Of a stretch of DNA of 64,000 bases, positions 26,115-36,662 are shown one piece after another. The position numbers and the translations under genes are program-made. The notes under the pieces are model-generated. The model was not told where the DNA came from. It was given only the letters and a program-made list of their open reading frames with translations, and searched no databases. The stretch is from Symbiodinium natans (Eukaryota > Sar > Dinophyceae > Suessiales > Symbiodiniaceae), in contig CAJNDS010000114.1 in assembly GCA_905221605.1 (NCBI GenBank), positions 425,355 through 489,354 of the forward strand, written 5' to 3'. The number at the start of each line of letters is the position of its first letter. Positions within the stretch are counted from its first letter, which is position 1.

Positions 26115-29100
26115 ATGGACGTCCGACCGACAAAGAGTCGGTTTGGGCAGCCGACGAGCGCAAGTCCTGCAGTGAGCTCGGTGCCTCGACGGTTATGACA
26201 ACTTGATTTTAGGGTTTAGGGTTTAGGGTTTTAGGGTTTTAGGGTTTAGGGTTCAGGGTTCAGGGTTTAGTGGTTTAGAGGCAAGGTTTTCGCATGTAGT
26301 GAAAACGTTCCCAAGGCTGCGAGTACATTGCGACGTCGGACAGCCATTGCTGCGAAGATTGTCAGCATTCACAGGCAAACGCCTGAGTTTGACGCATTGC
26401 TTTCGAGATGATTGTAGGCTTACCCAAGTTTGTGGCAGGCATCGTTTCATTCACATCGCTGTGCCCGCATCAGCCAGTGTCCCTGCGCAATTTTCGTATG
26501 TCTTTCAGCATGCGATTGTTCTTTTTTTGACATGGTTCCCATCCTTGGGCTCAGTGACCTCACTAGCAAAGATGCAGGACGCTATTGCAAGACAGTTGGT
26601 GGGAGTATGGATGCCGGCATGGCGACTTCCCTGATGGGCACAATGCCCGGTGCATCCTCATTCCTCCAAGAGATCCCTGTCGATGTGCCGCAGTGGTTCT
26701 TGTTCTGCTCGGAGATGGCCATGTTGGTGGCAAGCAAGACTTGCTTGCTGATGCAGTCGGCCACATATTGCGCGATCCCGCCCGGCCCTCGTTGTGTTGC
26801 TTGCTGTTATCACGTCTGGAACGTTTTTGACAAGTGCAATCGGCGTGACCAAGGCCATTCGGTCGCAGTGTTACCTCGTGGTTCCGGATCCTACATACGA
26901 GAGCGGACTCGTTTGTTGGCGACGAAAGCCGGAGTGGGACGGAGCTGTCGCTAGCCTAATACCACCTTCAAACCTCTCCGTCCGGAGATGTTGTTTGCCG
27001 AGTCTATATATATATATATAATATCATAGATAATATATAGATATATATATATATAATATAATACAATATAATATTATATATATATATATATATATTATAT
27101 TAACAGTTGGTTCTCCAATGCACCTGAGGTGGTTTGGGAGGTCTTCACGGAGGTCTTGACAAGACTCGGCGCTGACCGCGTGAATTTCGTGCCTTGTCCC
27201 AAGGGTGGTGCGCATGCATGTGAGAGTGAAAGCTGAGTTAGGAGTCCGCTTTGCGGGTCTCTTGAAGCCAAAACCGCAATGTTATGAGTGCTAAAGTGCC
27301 ATGTCTCTAACCCTAAGCCCTAAACCCTAAACCCTAAGCCCTAAGCCCTAAGCCCTAAACCCTAACCCTAAACCCTAAGCCCTAAACCCTAAGCCCTGAG
27401 CCCTGAGCCCTAAACCCTTCACTTCAGGGCATGCTGGGCTGGTTCCTTAGTTGGGTCCCGTAGCAGCCACAACAGGGCCCCAAAAGGGTACATAAGCTGC
27501 CAGAGGCCTGGGGCCTATATAACATACTATATGTTAGGTATTAGATATATTATATATATATATATTATATCATATACCATATATTATATATTATATATTA
27601 TATATTATATATTATATATTATATATTATATATTATATATTATATATTATATATTATATATTATATATTATATATTATATACTATATATTATACATTTTA
27701 TATTATATATATTATATATTATACATTATATATTATAGATTATATATAATATTTTATATATGGATTATGTATTATATAGTTTCATTATATATTATATATT
27801 ATGATACATATATATATATATATCTATTATATTATATTTATATTTATCTATTATATATTATATATTATATATTATATAGATATGTTATATATTATATGTA
27901 ATATATATATTGTTTATATATATTATATATATATATTATATTTATTATATATATATATATATTATATGTTATATATTATATATATTCATATAATAATTTA
28001 CTATATATATTACATATCATATATTGTATATTACATTTTTATTATAATATATAATATATATATATATATATTATATATTATATATTTATAATTATATATT
28101 TATTATTTTCTATATGATATTATATATTATATATTATTTATATATATATTATATAGTATATATTATATATTATTTAGTATATATTATATATCATATGTTA
28201 TATATTATATATAATATATATTGTATATAATATATTTTACATAATATACTATATATTATATATTATATATTGTATATTATATATTATATATTATTTTATA
28301 TTTTATATTATACTCTATATTATATATTATGTACTATACATAATATTATATATTATATATGATGTATTGTATATTTTATGGTATATGCTTAGGCAGATTT
28401 AGATCACAGGCTAAGCTCTACGCGACGGGAATCTCGATGGGCGCAGCTGGTGTTTGGGACTTGGCCATCCGATACGGTGACTTCCTAGCGGCTGTGGCCC
28501 CAATTGCAGGGAGGCTAGGCAGGGTCTCTGTGAATGTCTGAGTGTGCGTGCAAGCAAGCAGGCAAGCTCTAGCTGTATAGCCTTCCACAACAGTGTGGCG
28601 TTGAAACTCGACCATGCCCAGAAACGTCTTCTAGCTCTCCAGTGTCAAGTTATGGCCATCGGCCCCTGCAAGGTGTCTATGGCCTGAGAACAGCTGGCCC
28701 ATGAATTCGCCCACACCGCATCCCAAGGCCAGGGCCTTGCAGGTGTTTTGAGGTGGCCGATTGATGGTAGTTGGGATGTTCCCCCTTGTACCAAGAGTCC
28801 TTAACAGGGATTCGAATAGGGGGTACTTAGAATACCTCTTAAGGAGCTGTTGGTATACAGGGGAACATCCCCCAAGATAGTAGGCTGGTTTATCAAACCT
28901 AAACCCCATTCAAACCCTAAACTCTGTTTATCAAAAGGCAGATGTTTTTTTCTTTGGTCTTCGAGGTGAGCCAGCGCTTGCAGCAACTTCCGTTGCGCGC
29001 GTACCAAACCAACACGGACAGGCTCAAGAACATGCTTAGGGTTTAGGGCTTTAGGGTTCAGGGTTTAGGGATAAGGGTTCAGGGTTCAGGGTTTAGGGTT

Positions 29101-29326
29101 TAGGGTTTAGGGTTTAGGGTTTAGGGTTCAGGGTTTAGGGTTTAGGGTCATGCTCCTGCTGATTGCACTTCATCCCCACAGCTTATGGAACGGTAAGTGT
29201 AGTGAGCTTGCGAACGGCTGCAGGTATGCCGACAATCCCAGTGAAGACCTGGAGTGGCTATGCAAAGACTGCACAGAAATGGCTTGCGAACGGGACCTTC
29301 CAGGTGACGGGACTCGAACGGCTCTG
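26115..29326 (+). CDS. Alpha/beta-hydrolase (esterase/peptidase-like), multi-exon
   Basis: Central exons join in phase. 26869-26933 (LVVPDPTYESG, GT donor), 27107-27179 (WFSNAPEVVWEVF...GADR, GT donor), 28410-28523 (AKLYATGISMGAAGVWDLAI, then APIAG) and 28966-29033 (QQLPLRAYQTN, GC donor). The GISMG motif is the nucleophile elbow (G-x-S-x-G) and the following AVAPIAG is typical of predicted esterases and dienelactone-hydrolase-like enzymes, which cleave ester bonds. An upstream exon near 26694-26790 (VVLVLLGDGHVGG) fits the oxyanion-hole strand, but its junction is unresolved. A candidate first exon 26115-26191 (MDVRPTKSRFGQPTSASP) follows a TTCTTAG acceptor. An 11-nt microexon 29182-29192 and exon 29224-29326 continue in phase to a stop, but this tail does not match the family well. 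The 1.23-kb intron 27180-28409 is mostly AT satellite plus telomere-like repeat. Confidence 0.65.
27306..27418. repeat. (CCCTAAA)n array within hydrolase intron
   Basis: About 15 units mixing CCCTAAA, CCCTAAG and CCCTGAG. It lies between the WFSNAP exon and the GISMG exon of the alpha/beta-hydrolase. Confidence 0.9.
27515..28385. repeat. TATATTA-type AT satellite
   Basis: Nearly 900 bp of (TATATTA)n and (TA)n with little G or C, ending about 25 bp before the acceptor of the GISMG exon. The open frames of 72-96 codons rich in Tyr/Ile here are artefacts. A smaller TA-rich block (27006-27100) occupies the preceding intron. Confidence 0.9.
28771..28873. mobile_element. Inverted-repeat element, family C copy 2
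   Basis: TTGGGATGTTCCCCC at the left and GGGGAACATCCCCC at the right, with AGAGTCCTTAACAGGGATTC and AAGGAGCTGTTGGTATAC as inner arms. It lies in the hydrolase intron between 28523 and 28966. Confidence 0.75.
29034..29149. repeat. (TTTAGGG)n array starting at a splice donor
   Basis: About 15 units. The inferred intron begins GCTTAGGGTTTAGGG, so the GC donor (29034-29035) is effectively the first bases of the telomere-like array. Confidence 0.85.
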
Positions 29327-29569
29327 AGTTGCTGCGTGGCATGTCTTTGAAGTGAGCCCTAAACATCCCTAAACCCTAGACCTTAAGCCTTAAGCTCGAA
29401 ACCCCTAAACCCACCCTAAGCCCCTGGCAGGAGTTGAGGCTGGCAAATACTGCCGCGTCAAACAGCGAGTCTGGCAGAGGTCAGGTGGAGGTCGCTTGGG
29501 TCTGGCTCCGGAGTTTAGGGATGTGGTGTATCTCAGGGTTTCATGCTGGTTTAGGGATGTAGTGTTTCA

Positions 29570-29850
29570 CCCTAACCCCCAAACCCCAAAGCCCAAACCC
29601 CAAACCCCAAAACCCCATACCCTAAACCCCAAACCAAAGGGTTTCATGGGTTTGGGAGGGGGTTTGATGAAGATTGGGATGGTGTGTGGCTGCAGGTGCG
29701 AGCATGGAGCTGTGGTCCGCGCAGGGCCCACTCGAAGACTGGCCTTCGTGCGCGAACCTCAGAAAAGTCCCAGAAGAAGCAGTTTAGGGTTTAAGGGTTT
29801 AGGGTTGAGGGTTTAGGGTTGAGGGTTTCGGGTTTAGGGTTTAGGGCTCG
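29570..29850. repeat. Degenerate telomere-like tracts
   Basis: CCCCAAA/CCCTAAA units at 29570-29635 and TTTAGGG/TTGAGGG units at 29783-29848, flanking a possible exon at 29695-29766 (ASMELWSAQGPLEDWPSCAN) that I could not assign to a gene. Confidence 0.7.
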
Positions 29851-30633
29851 CAACCATCCTCTCATGTGATCTCATGTGAGGGCTCTCAACGGCTATCAGC
29901 GCTGTTAGGGCTATACCTGAGCTTTGCTGAGGCCACTTGTCGCAACGTTTCAACGACCATCTACTATGGTTCAGGGTCTATCCCAACGAGGAGTGGGGCC
30001 TCGGAGCTTTTTTCCAACAGCATTCGACTTCAAGGCCTGCATTTCAAGAATCGGGGGCATGAAGGGTCCCCAAAGCATTGTTCCGACACCGTTGGAGTCC
30101 TTGCCACAAGTATGCCTGAAGAGCAGGTAGTTCAACGACATTTTTTGCAGAGCAGTTGGGAATGCGGGGGCTGTGACCTTGCATGTTGTATGCTTTGTGT
30201 GGCCGTGTCAGATGCGCCATTGTACTGCATTCATATCTTGTGTACTACCAACCAACTTTCCAACAGCGGTGGGACTGTGGAAATACGAATGTTGGGCTGC
30301 TGTGGAACTTAGGAAAACTAGGCAAACTGAATACAAGAACATTGAGCCCTGAACCCTTTGAACCCTAAACCCTAAACCCTAAACCCTAAACCCCAAACCC
30401 CAAACCCCAAAAGCATGGGCAGGGACCGACAATGGCGCCCTGGCCTGCCACTGGATCCCAGATCGTTTGAGCAGCGCGCGGACACTTAGTCCTTGTGGCT
30501 GGAAAAGGTCCGGCGACGGGGTTTAGGGTTTAGGGTTTAGGGTTTAGGGTTTAGGGTTTAGGGTGCTTGCTCCATGCATCTCCTCTCTCTCTCTCTCTTG
30601 AAGACCTGTCCGAAGCGATGGTTAACGTTGCAG

Positions 30634-31803
30634 ATGCACTTGCCACGGCAACAGCACATTTTGACTCAAGCGTGCGGCACCACGGAGCATTGGTTTTGTG
30701 TGCCGACGTGGAGATGGCGGGAACTGAAGCCCGGCGAAGCAGAAAGATTTCTGTTGTACCTCGGGATGGTGGGCTCCCTCCCCAATGTTTTCTGGGACCA
30801 TGTTAGGGTTGCGTTTCAGCAGTGCTCGAGCAAGGAAATTGTGATTCACCGGGACGACATCATCAAAGAAGGTTTTCTTGTCAAGCAGCCTGGATCTCGG
30901 GCCCTAAGCCCTAAACCCCAAACCCTAAACCCTGGCCAGTTGGTCTCCAAGGTCCAAGCACATGAAAGAATGGAGAAGGCTCGGCCAGAGAGCAAGTTAT
31001 GACTTGCTGTTGGCTTGTCGGGAACGAAGGAATGGGGCATGATAGCTATCCTTACTACAATTCCTTCGTTTCCTACTCATCGGTGGTATGCCCTAAACCC
31101 CAAACCCTTGTCAAAACCCTAAACCCGAAACTCGAAACCACAAAAACCCTAAACCCTAACCCTAAACCCTAAACCCTAAACCCTAAACCCTAAACCCTAA
31201 ACCCTAAACCCTAAACCCTAAACCCTAAACCCTAAACCCTAAACCCTAAATTGGCTCCCTCCCGTGGAGAGCATGAGTCCAGGCGCTGGTTTGTCTTGAC
31301 GCCGCAGTACCTGTGCAGCTTTAAGTCTCAGGGCCTCTGCCTCAGGTAGCCCGAAGAGGGGTTACTTGGAGGTTCAGGGTACTTATGAACACATTATAAG
31401 TGTAGCTATCACCTACATATAAGCCCCTTAAGTACCCTAATAGGGTTCGAACTGGGTTAGACGCACAGTTATAGTTGGGGTACCAGGTACCATGAACCTC
31501 CAAGTAGGCTTGGAGGCGCACGGAACAACCTCCGCTGAGAGGTGAGTACAGGAATCCCACCGAGCACATAAGGCCGTGGTCGCAGAGATCTTGTAATTCA
31601 GTTGCCTTCGAAGCGCCTGACTTCAGCCTTCCTCGAAGAGGTTGGCAGAGTGCTCCACAGTCAAGTCAGCAGATGAGGCCCCCGGTGAATGCACCGTAGC
31701 TAGAGGGAGGCAGATGAGGCCGGGGGGTGCCACGGAGTGGTAGGGTTCACCTCAGTTTACCTCCGAACTCGGAATTTCCCTCTTGGATGTGAAGAGAGTG
31801 TGC

Positions 31804-31836
<33 letters not shown>

Positions 31837-32559
31837 TGTGCAGGATACTGGGAAGGAGAACTCCTTCCGTGTCGACACGCCAGCACGTGCACCTTGGCGA
31901 GCACCAGCCGCTAAATTCGCCCCTTCGGTGTTGTGCTCTGTCGCCCCTACACTGTGAAGAGTAGATGAAGTTTCTGTTGAGGTACTCGTAATAGTATACG
32001 AATATACTCTTAATATAAGATCGTATGCCACTAATGCTTGTGAATTATGTTAGCTCAACGCTCATCGTGTGTCCCAGCCTAGGTCTTCTACCTGATTGCG
32101 GACTCTTCGTCAGACAAGGCGCGAGAGCTTTTTGGGAACAAGGGCCGCGCCTGCTCAATGAGTCAACTGAAGCAGCCGATACTTGAAAGATGTGGCAGGC
32201 ATCCATTTCTCCTGATACCCTTCGGTTTAGGGTTTAGGGTTTAGGGTTTAGGGTTATTCCAGGAGTCCTGGATTGGTCATATCGGCCGTCAGATGGTCCG
32301 GCCAGCAGTGACCCATCTGCAGCCACTCCTAAACCCTAAACCCTAAACCCTAAACCCTAAACCCTAAACCCTAAACCCTAAACCCTAAACCCTAAACCCT
32401 AAACCCTAAACCCTAAACCCTAAACCCTAAACCCTAAACCCTAAACCCTCCAAGATCCTTGCGTTGCAAACCCCATATGCGAGACGGAAAAAAAAACGGT
32501 CTTCTGCGGGAAACGCTGAAAATTCTCAGGTACTTATGGATGACCACAACTTCGAGTGA
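30634..32559 (+). CDS. PH-domain protein, C-terminal exons
   Basis: Exons read on the + strand are 30634-30900 (ends DDIIKEGFLVKQPGSR, GC donor), 31272-31345 (HESRRWFVLTPQYLCSFKSQ, GT donor), 32083-32118 (VFYLIADSSSDK, GC donor), 32263-32307 (ESWIGHIGRQMVRPA, GT donor) and 32530-32559 (VLMDDHNFE and stop). KEGFLVKQ, RRWFVL and FYLIADS plus the invariant Trp of the last helix (ESWIGHI) make this a pleckstrin-homology domain, which usually binds phosphoinositides or proteins at membranes. Junction 30900/31272 is in phase. At least one exon between 31345 and 32083 (middle strands) is missing from my reading. The 60 residues upstream of the PH domain are not recognised. Cytohesins place a PH domain near the C terminus, but I see no Sec7 domain. 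Confidence 0.65.
31083..31250. repeat. (CCCTAAA)n array in PH-gene intron
   Basis: About 20 units, the first few degenerate. It sits between the IIKEGFLVKQ and RRWFVL exons. Confidence 0.9.
31363..31506. mobile_element. Inverted-repeat element, family A copy 1
   Basis: Termini TACTTGGAGGTTCAGGGTAC and GTACCATGAACCTCCAAGTA, with an AT-rich interior of TTATAAGTGTAG-type motifs. It begins 18 bp after the donor of the RRWFVL exon. TA at both ends is compatible with a TA target duplication. Confidence 0.8.
32224..32450. repeat. Two opposed telomere-like arrays around a PH exon
   Basis: (TTTAGGG)n at 32224-32255 and (CCCTAAA)n of about 17 units at 32328-32449 lie on either side of the 45-nt ESWIGHIGRQM exon, in opposite orientations. 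Confidence 0.9.
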
Positions 32560-32619
32560 TCTCCAATCAATCGCTTTTCGACAATTGCCAGGAGCTCATG
32601 GTGTGTCAGGTTCCTGCCG

Positions 32620-32697
32620 GTTTAGGGTTTAGGGTTTGGGGTTTGGGGTTTGGGGTTTAGGGTTTAGGGTTTGAGGTTTAGGGTTTAGGGTTTAGTT
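32620..32697. repeat. (TTTAGGG)n array, degenerate
   Basis: About eleven units with TTTGGGG variants, in the interval between the PH gene and the PDI-like gene. Confidence 0.85.
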
Positions 32698-32784
32698 TTT
32701 TTTCGTCAGTGCTGTTCCAGACTTCGGTTTGCCAGTTGCCCGAGGCCTGGACAGAACACAAAACATCAGACGCGCAGCGACTAA

Positions 32785-32949
32785 GCCCGCTGTGAAGCGC
32801 GCGACCTCGTTACAATCTCACTGAATGTTCCGGAGTTGGACTCCACCGAACTGGTGTACAGCCGTCCCTGCACGGGTGGGGAGAAAGGTGAGCTGCAGAG
32901 AGTTGCCGTGCACCATGTGTTCCTGCTCGGGCGCCACACGGACGCCTTG
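32785..32949 (+). CDS. Possible exon, unrecognised
   Basis: A frame opens after ACTAAG and closes at a GT donor (TTG followed by GTAACA). It reads ARDLVTISLNVPELDSTELV then YSRPCTGGEKGELQRVAVHHV and FLLGRHTDAL. The residue mix and the donor look exon-like, but it lies between the stop of the PH gene and the start of the PDI-like gene and joins neither. Family not recognised. Confidence 0.3.
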
Positions 32950-33159
32950 GTAACATCTCGAGCCATGGCGTGAATCGTGCAAGGTGAAGAGTGTCTTGTT
33001 TGCCTGAGACACACACACACACACACACACACGCGCGCACACAAAGTGGCTCAAAGTGTAGTGCTCACGGGCGTCCGCACTGGGCACCACCGAGCCGCAG
33101 GACCTGAACGTCAGCTTGCCCTCGGCTGCCTTCTCCGCAGTGTGAAGCATCCAGGAGCC

Positions 33160-35398
33160 ATGACAACTTTGCGATGGCTTTGGCGACTCACCATTGCAAT
33201 ACTTCTCGCCAGTGCCTGAGCCAAGTCGCCCCGCCCCCCCCCCCCCCCTCCCTTTTGAAATAAAAGGGGGCTAAGGGAGTAGGATTGTCATGGGTGCATC
33301 AGGGTACTGAAGCTTGGGTCGTGGCGCCACATGTGTCCTCAGGCCCATGCGCAAGCAGACAAGGACCCGAGCATACACAGCCTCTCTAACTTTTTGCTGA
33401 GGTGGTTGGACTCGAGACTGTATTTCATGCCCCCCCGCCCCACCCGCACCCCCAACTTCTTCAGGAGAATATTGTTAAACTCAACAAGTTCAACTTTGAC
33501 GACAACGTGAAGCACGGTGTTTGGTTTGTGAAGTTTTACGCGCCGCGGCCTTGTTCGACGAGAGATGATTCGTAAAACAGACGAGTGAGCGTCTGTCACT
33601 CCCTGGCTGTACAATTACTTCCGAGGCCCTGGTGCACTCACTGTCAGAGGTGGGGTATTGGGGGTCTCCGAAATTGGGGGTACCTTCTTGGGGTCCTTTT
33701 TCTGAGGGAACCCTACTATTTTTGGGGTCTATGATTCGGGGTCCCTTGTTTTCGTAAACCCCCCGGTATATGTGTATGGATTGGTACATGCTGGCACTGC
33801 TTCCTTTGATTGTTTTCGAGCTGGGGACCTCATGTGTGGGCCTTCCCTCTCTCTGGGTGAATGGGAGGCTAGCGCCCATCTGGGAGAAGTTCGCAGATCA
33901 GGCTGCGTGCATCTCAGAATCATTCAGGCCACGAGTTTCTGAGGCGCCTTGTGGAGCTCAAGCTTCGCTTTTTCCTCAAAAGCTATCAGGCTGTCAAGGA
34001 GTGGCCCGTCAAAGTCGCAGACGTCCTGCCGCCAGGATTTCACTGGCTCATGAAGTTTCGCATAGAACGAAGCCCCACACCTGCGCATGGGGATGTTCCC
34101 CCTTTATGCTAGCCGTCCTTAATGGGGATCATAATAGGGGGGTACTGTCGTCCCTTCCCCCCCTATACTAACAGTCCTGAATGGGGATCATAATAGGGGG
34201 TACTGTCGTCCCTTCCCCCCTAGACTAACAGTCCTGAATGGGGATTATAATGGGGGGTACTGTCGTCCCTTCCCCCCTATACTAACAGTCCTGAATGGGG
34301 ATTATAATAGGGGGTACTGTCGTCCCTTCCCCCCTATACTAACAGTCCATAATGGGGACTATAATAGGGGGTACTATAGTCCAATCAAGGACTGTTAGTC
34401 TGAGGGGGACATCCCAACCTGCGCACTTTGCCAGGTGGACTGCACCGTGAGCAAGCCCATTTGTGATAAGGCCAACGTCAAGGCAAGGCACCGTTTAGGG
34501 TTTAGGGTTTAGGGTTTAGGGCCTAGGGTTTAGGGTTTAGGGTTTAGGGTGAGTGAACGCTCTCATCGGGGGGTTTTCCAGGCGGGCATGCCCTTTGCAT
34601 GAGTGTAGGCAGGCACGAGGCTTTCCACATCTTTCCACACTACGCCGAGAAACTGATTGATTAAGCCTTCCTCCTTCGCGTCCCCCCCCCTCGCCCCCGC
34701 ATGCTCCCCCCTTTCCTGTCGCCTCTAAGCAGTGGAACAGGATTTGCACCTGCAACAGGTTATGCACTACCAGTGGATGCGCGTGCGATTTGATGCTCTC
34801 AGTGCATGTTTCTATGAAGGCTCAGCTGCGAACGGTTCTATTTCAAGAATAGTCAAAGAGCCAGCACGGAAAGCTGGGGAGGGAGCGCACCAGACACTCT
34901 GGCTTTTAAGAAGCTTGGGACGCAGGTTGGGTGAGGGGAAAGCGCCGGTGGGCGCCTTTTGGTGGGCGCCTTTGGGGATGCCTTGGGGCCTGGGTGGGGT
35001 CTGGGGGCTGAGGGTGCCCCGAGAAGCTGGATGTGCGGTTGCCAGCGTAAGCTTGAGAAATCTTGAGAGACTGGCATGTCTCAGAAATATTCAGAGAAGT
35101 AGAGCCCATGATCACGTGGATCTCCATGACGAGAGACGCTCGCCGATCACATGGTATGGAAGCCGCAAGACCCTGGGCAAAATCCCATGGCCTTTGCTGA
35201 TTATTCCGTCCGCTTCGATGAAGTACGCACTTTTTTTTTGAGCTGGAAGCTCGCTTCTAAAACGCACAGGATTCTAGTGCAGAGTACAGAAATAGAATTC
35301 ACCTAGAAGAAACAGCTCGGCTGCAGGGCATCCCTACCCTCGCCCTGATCAAAGAGGGCGTGATCAAGGGAAAGTACCGCGGCGAAGACCTCACCTCA
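33160..35398 (+). CDS. PDI-like secreted thioredoxin-domain protein
   Basis: Exons: 33160-33213 (MTTLRWLWRLTIAILLAS, GC donor), 33343 to about 33408 (AHAQADKDPSIHS), 33465-33541 (ENIVKLNKFNFDD...VWFVKFYA, GC), 33626-33649 (PWCTHCQR, GT), 33868-33901 (LAPIWEKFADQ, GC), 33990-34022 (AVKEWPVKVAD, GT), 34435-34482 (VDCTVSKPICDKANVK, GC) and 35327-35398 (GIPTLALIKEGVIKGKYRG, GA). Phases agree at every junction from 33465 on. This is a complete thioredoxin fold: active-site WCTHC, the cis-proline strand GIPTLA, and a signal peptide. It should act in thiol-disulfide exchange in the secretory pathway. The usual PDI motif is CGHC; CTHC is unusual. Only one domain is seen, with no ER-retention signal found. 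The SL acceptor may be CTCCGCAG at 33133-33140. The ending is uncertain. Confidence 0.85.
33660..33764. mobile_element. Inverted-repeat element, family D copy 1
   Basis: Ends GGGGGTCTCCGAAATTGGGG and TTTTCGTAAACCCCCC, with an inner arm GGGAACCCTACTATTTTTGG. GGTAT flanks it at 33654-33658 and 33765-33769. It begins about 10 bp after the GT donor of the 24-nt CTHC exon. Confidence 0.75.
34089..34416. mobile_element. Family C element with internal 57-bp tandem expansion
   Basis: It starts GGGGATGTTCCCCCTTTATG and ends GAGGGGGACATCCCA. Inside, a unit of about 57 bp (CCCCCTATACTAACAGTCC, TGAATGGGGAT-ATAATAGG, GGGTACTGTCGTCCCTT) is repeated about five times. It occupies most of the intron between the VKVAD and VDCTV exons of the PDI-like gene. 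Confidence 0.8.
34491..34552. repeat. (TTTAGGG)n array in PDI intron
   Basis: About nine units, nine bases after the GC donor of the VDCTVSKPICDKANVK exon. Confidence 0.9.
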
Positions 35399-35475
35399 GA
35401 ACATACTGCTCGGAGTGGTGGGGTTTAGGGTTAGGGTTCAGGGTTCAGGGTTGGAATAACTACTAATTATTGCAG

Positions 35476-35566
35476 AATTTCGAGTACCTCGGTTTCGAAG
35501 TTAGCAACTCTGATGACGACCCCAAAGAGACGGACTCTAGACCCTTAGAGCAAATACATGATGGCT
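35476..35566 (+). CDS. Possible exon after the PDI domain
   Basis: It follows a TATTGCAG acceptor and reads NFEYLGFEVSNSDDDPKETD then SRPLEQIHDG, in phase 0 with the preceding PDI exon if that ends at its GA donor. An acidic linker is plausible. It runs directly into inverted-repeat element B1. Not recognised; it could be the PDI C-terminal region. Confidence 0.4.
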
Positions 35567-35676
35567 CCCTAGAGACTCCAAAACCCCTTAATTAAGGAAT
35601 ATACCTTAAATCATATTAGGGTTCCTATTATAATTTAAGGTATATTCCTTAATTAAGGGGTTTTGGAGTCTCTGGG
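35567..35676. mobile_element. Inverted-repeat element, family B copy 1
   Basis: Termini CCCTAGAGACTCCAAAACCC and GGGTTTTGGAGTCTCTGGG enclose TTAATTAAGGAATATACCTT and its complement, an almost perfect hairpin of about 110 bp. A second copy lies 121 bp downstream, with a possible exon (SLQAWLVEQGVMQALLKPL) between them. Confidence 0.9.
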
Positions 35677-35709
35677 TCTGTGGCGTTTTTTTAGCGCCAA
35701 GCCCCGAGT

Positions 35710-35797
35710 CGAAGCCTGCGAGGCCTCTGTGACCTCCCTCCAAGCCTGGTTGGTCGAGCAAGGTGTGATGCAGGCTCTTCTGAAGCCTCTGCGGAAT
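35710..35797 (+). CDS. Possible exon between two B elements
   Basis: It reads VEACEASVTSLQAWLVEQGV then MQALLKPLRN, an amphipathic helical stretch. It is bounded by family B elements at 35567-35676 and 35798-35907, so both flanking introns would consist largely of B elements. I cannot tie it to a family; the PDI-like gene is the likeliest owner. Confidence 0.4.
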
Positions 35798-35907
35798 CCC
35801 AGAGACTCCAAAACCCCTTAAATAAAGGAATACACCTTAACTTATAATAGGAACCCTAGTATGATTTAAGGTATATTCCTTAATTAAGGGGTTTTGGAGT
35901 CTCTAGG
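35798..35907. mobile_element. Inverted-repeat element, family B copy 2
   Basis: Same termini as copy 1 (CCCAGAGACTCCAAAACCCC; GGGGTTTTGGAGTCTCTAGG). AAT flanks both sides. About 110 bp with strong internal complementarity. Confidence 0.9.
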
Positions 35908-36662
35908 AATGAAGGGATTCTGTGCGTTTGGGCGTAACCTCCCCTCGTGATGGACGTGATTTCAAAGAGACTGTGGCTTGTCGCTTCGCGCCGGCTCAGC
36001 ATAGTAGCAGCTTCACCGCGTAAGAAGCACAGAAGGATGAGTAGGGGGGGGGGTCCTTGTTACACGTCTTCCTTTTACCAGCCTGCCTTTCCCAGGATAG
36101 TGACTCCCTCAGTCGCACGAAATCTCTAGCCAACCCTGCAGCCATCAACTATCCTAAGCTCGCATCTGAAAGTGGCAGCTGCGGATGGAAAGCACGCCTT
36201 CCAGACATGGAGGCAAAAAGCAAGTTCAGGCATTGGCCTCAGTGCAGCTTCGCAGAAAGCTGTTTCCGCATGCCCGGGCTGAGCGGAAGAGAGTGCCCAT
36301 GAACTTGCCGAGGTGCAGAGCCAGTGCCTGAGCTTTTCGGGGCTGCGACTTTTTTTTAAGTCTCTTAAAGTAAAGCTCTTTGATCAGAGCTTAGCAGTAC
36401 GAATCAGGCTCTGCCACGCTGCCTCGTGTTGGCTCACTCGACTCGACCGAATCCGCGGTGCAGTCGGTGACCCGGCAGGAAGGGGAAGCCTGGCTGCAAG
36501 TGGCGAACGGGGGGGGTCATTTTTTGTCACTACCAGCTGCGATGATGTGTAGAAAACATGAGTTCTGAGAGCAGTCATATACTGTGGTACTTATCATGAC
36601 TAGTTCATGACTCTCATGACTTCGTAAATCGCAGTGGGGGTCGGCCCATGGCGTGCCCTTAG

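Noticed and set aside
27531-28091. Tyr/Ile-rich frames in the AT satellite
   Set aside because: Low-complexity TATATTA repeat within the hydrolase intron.
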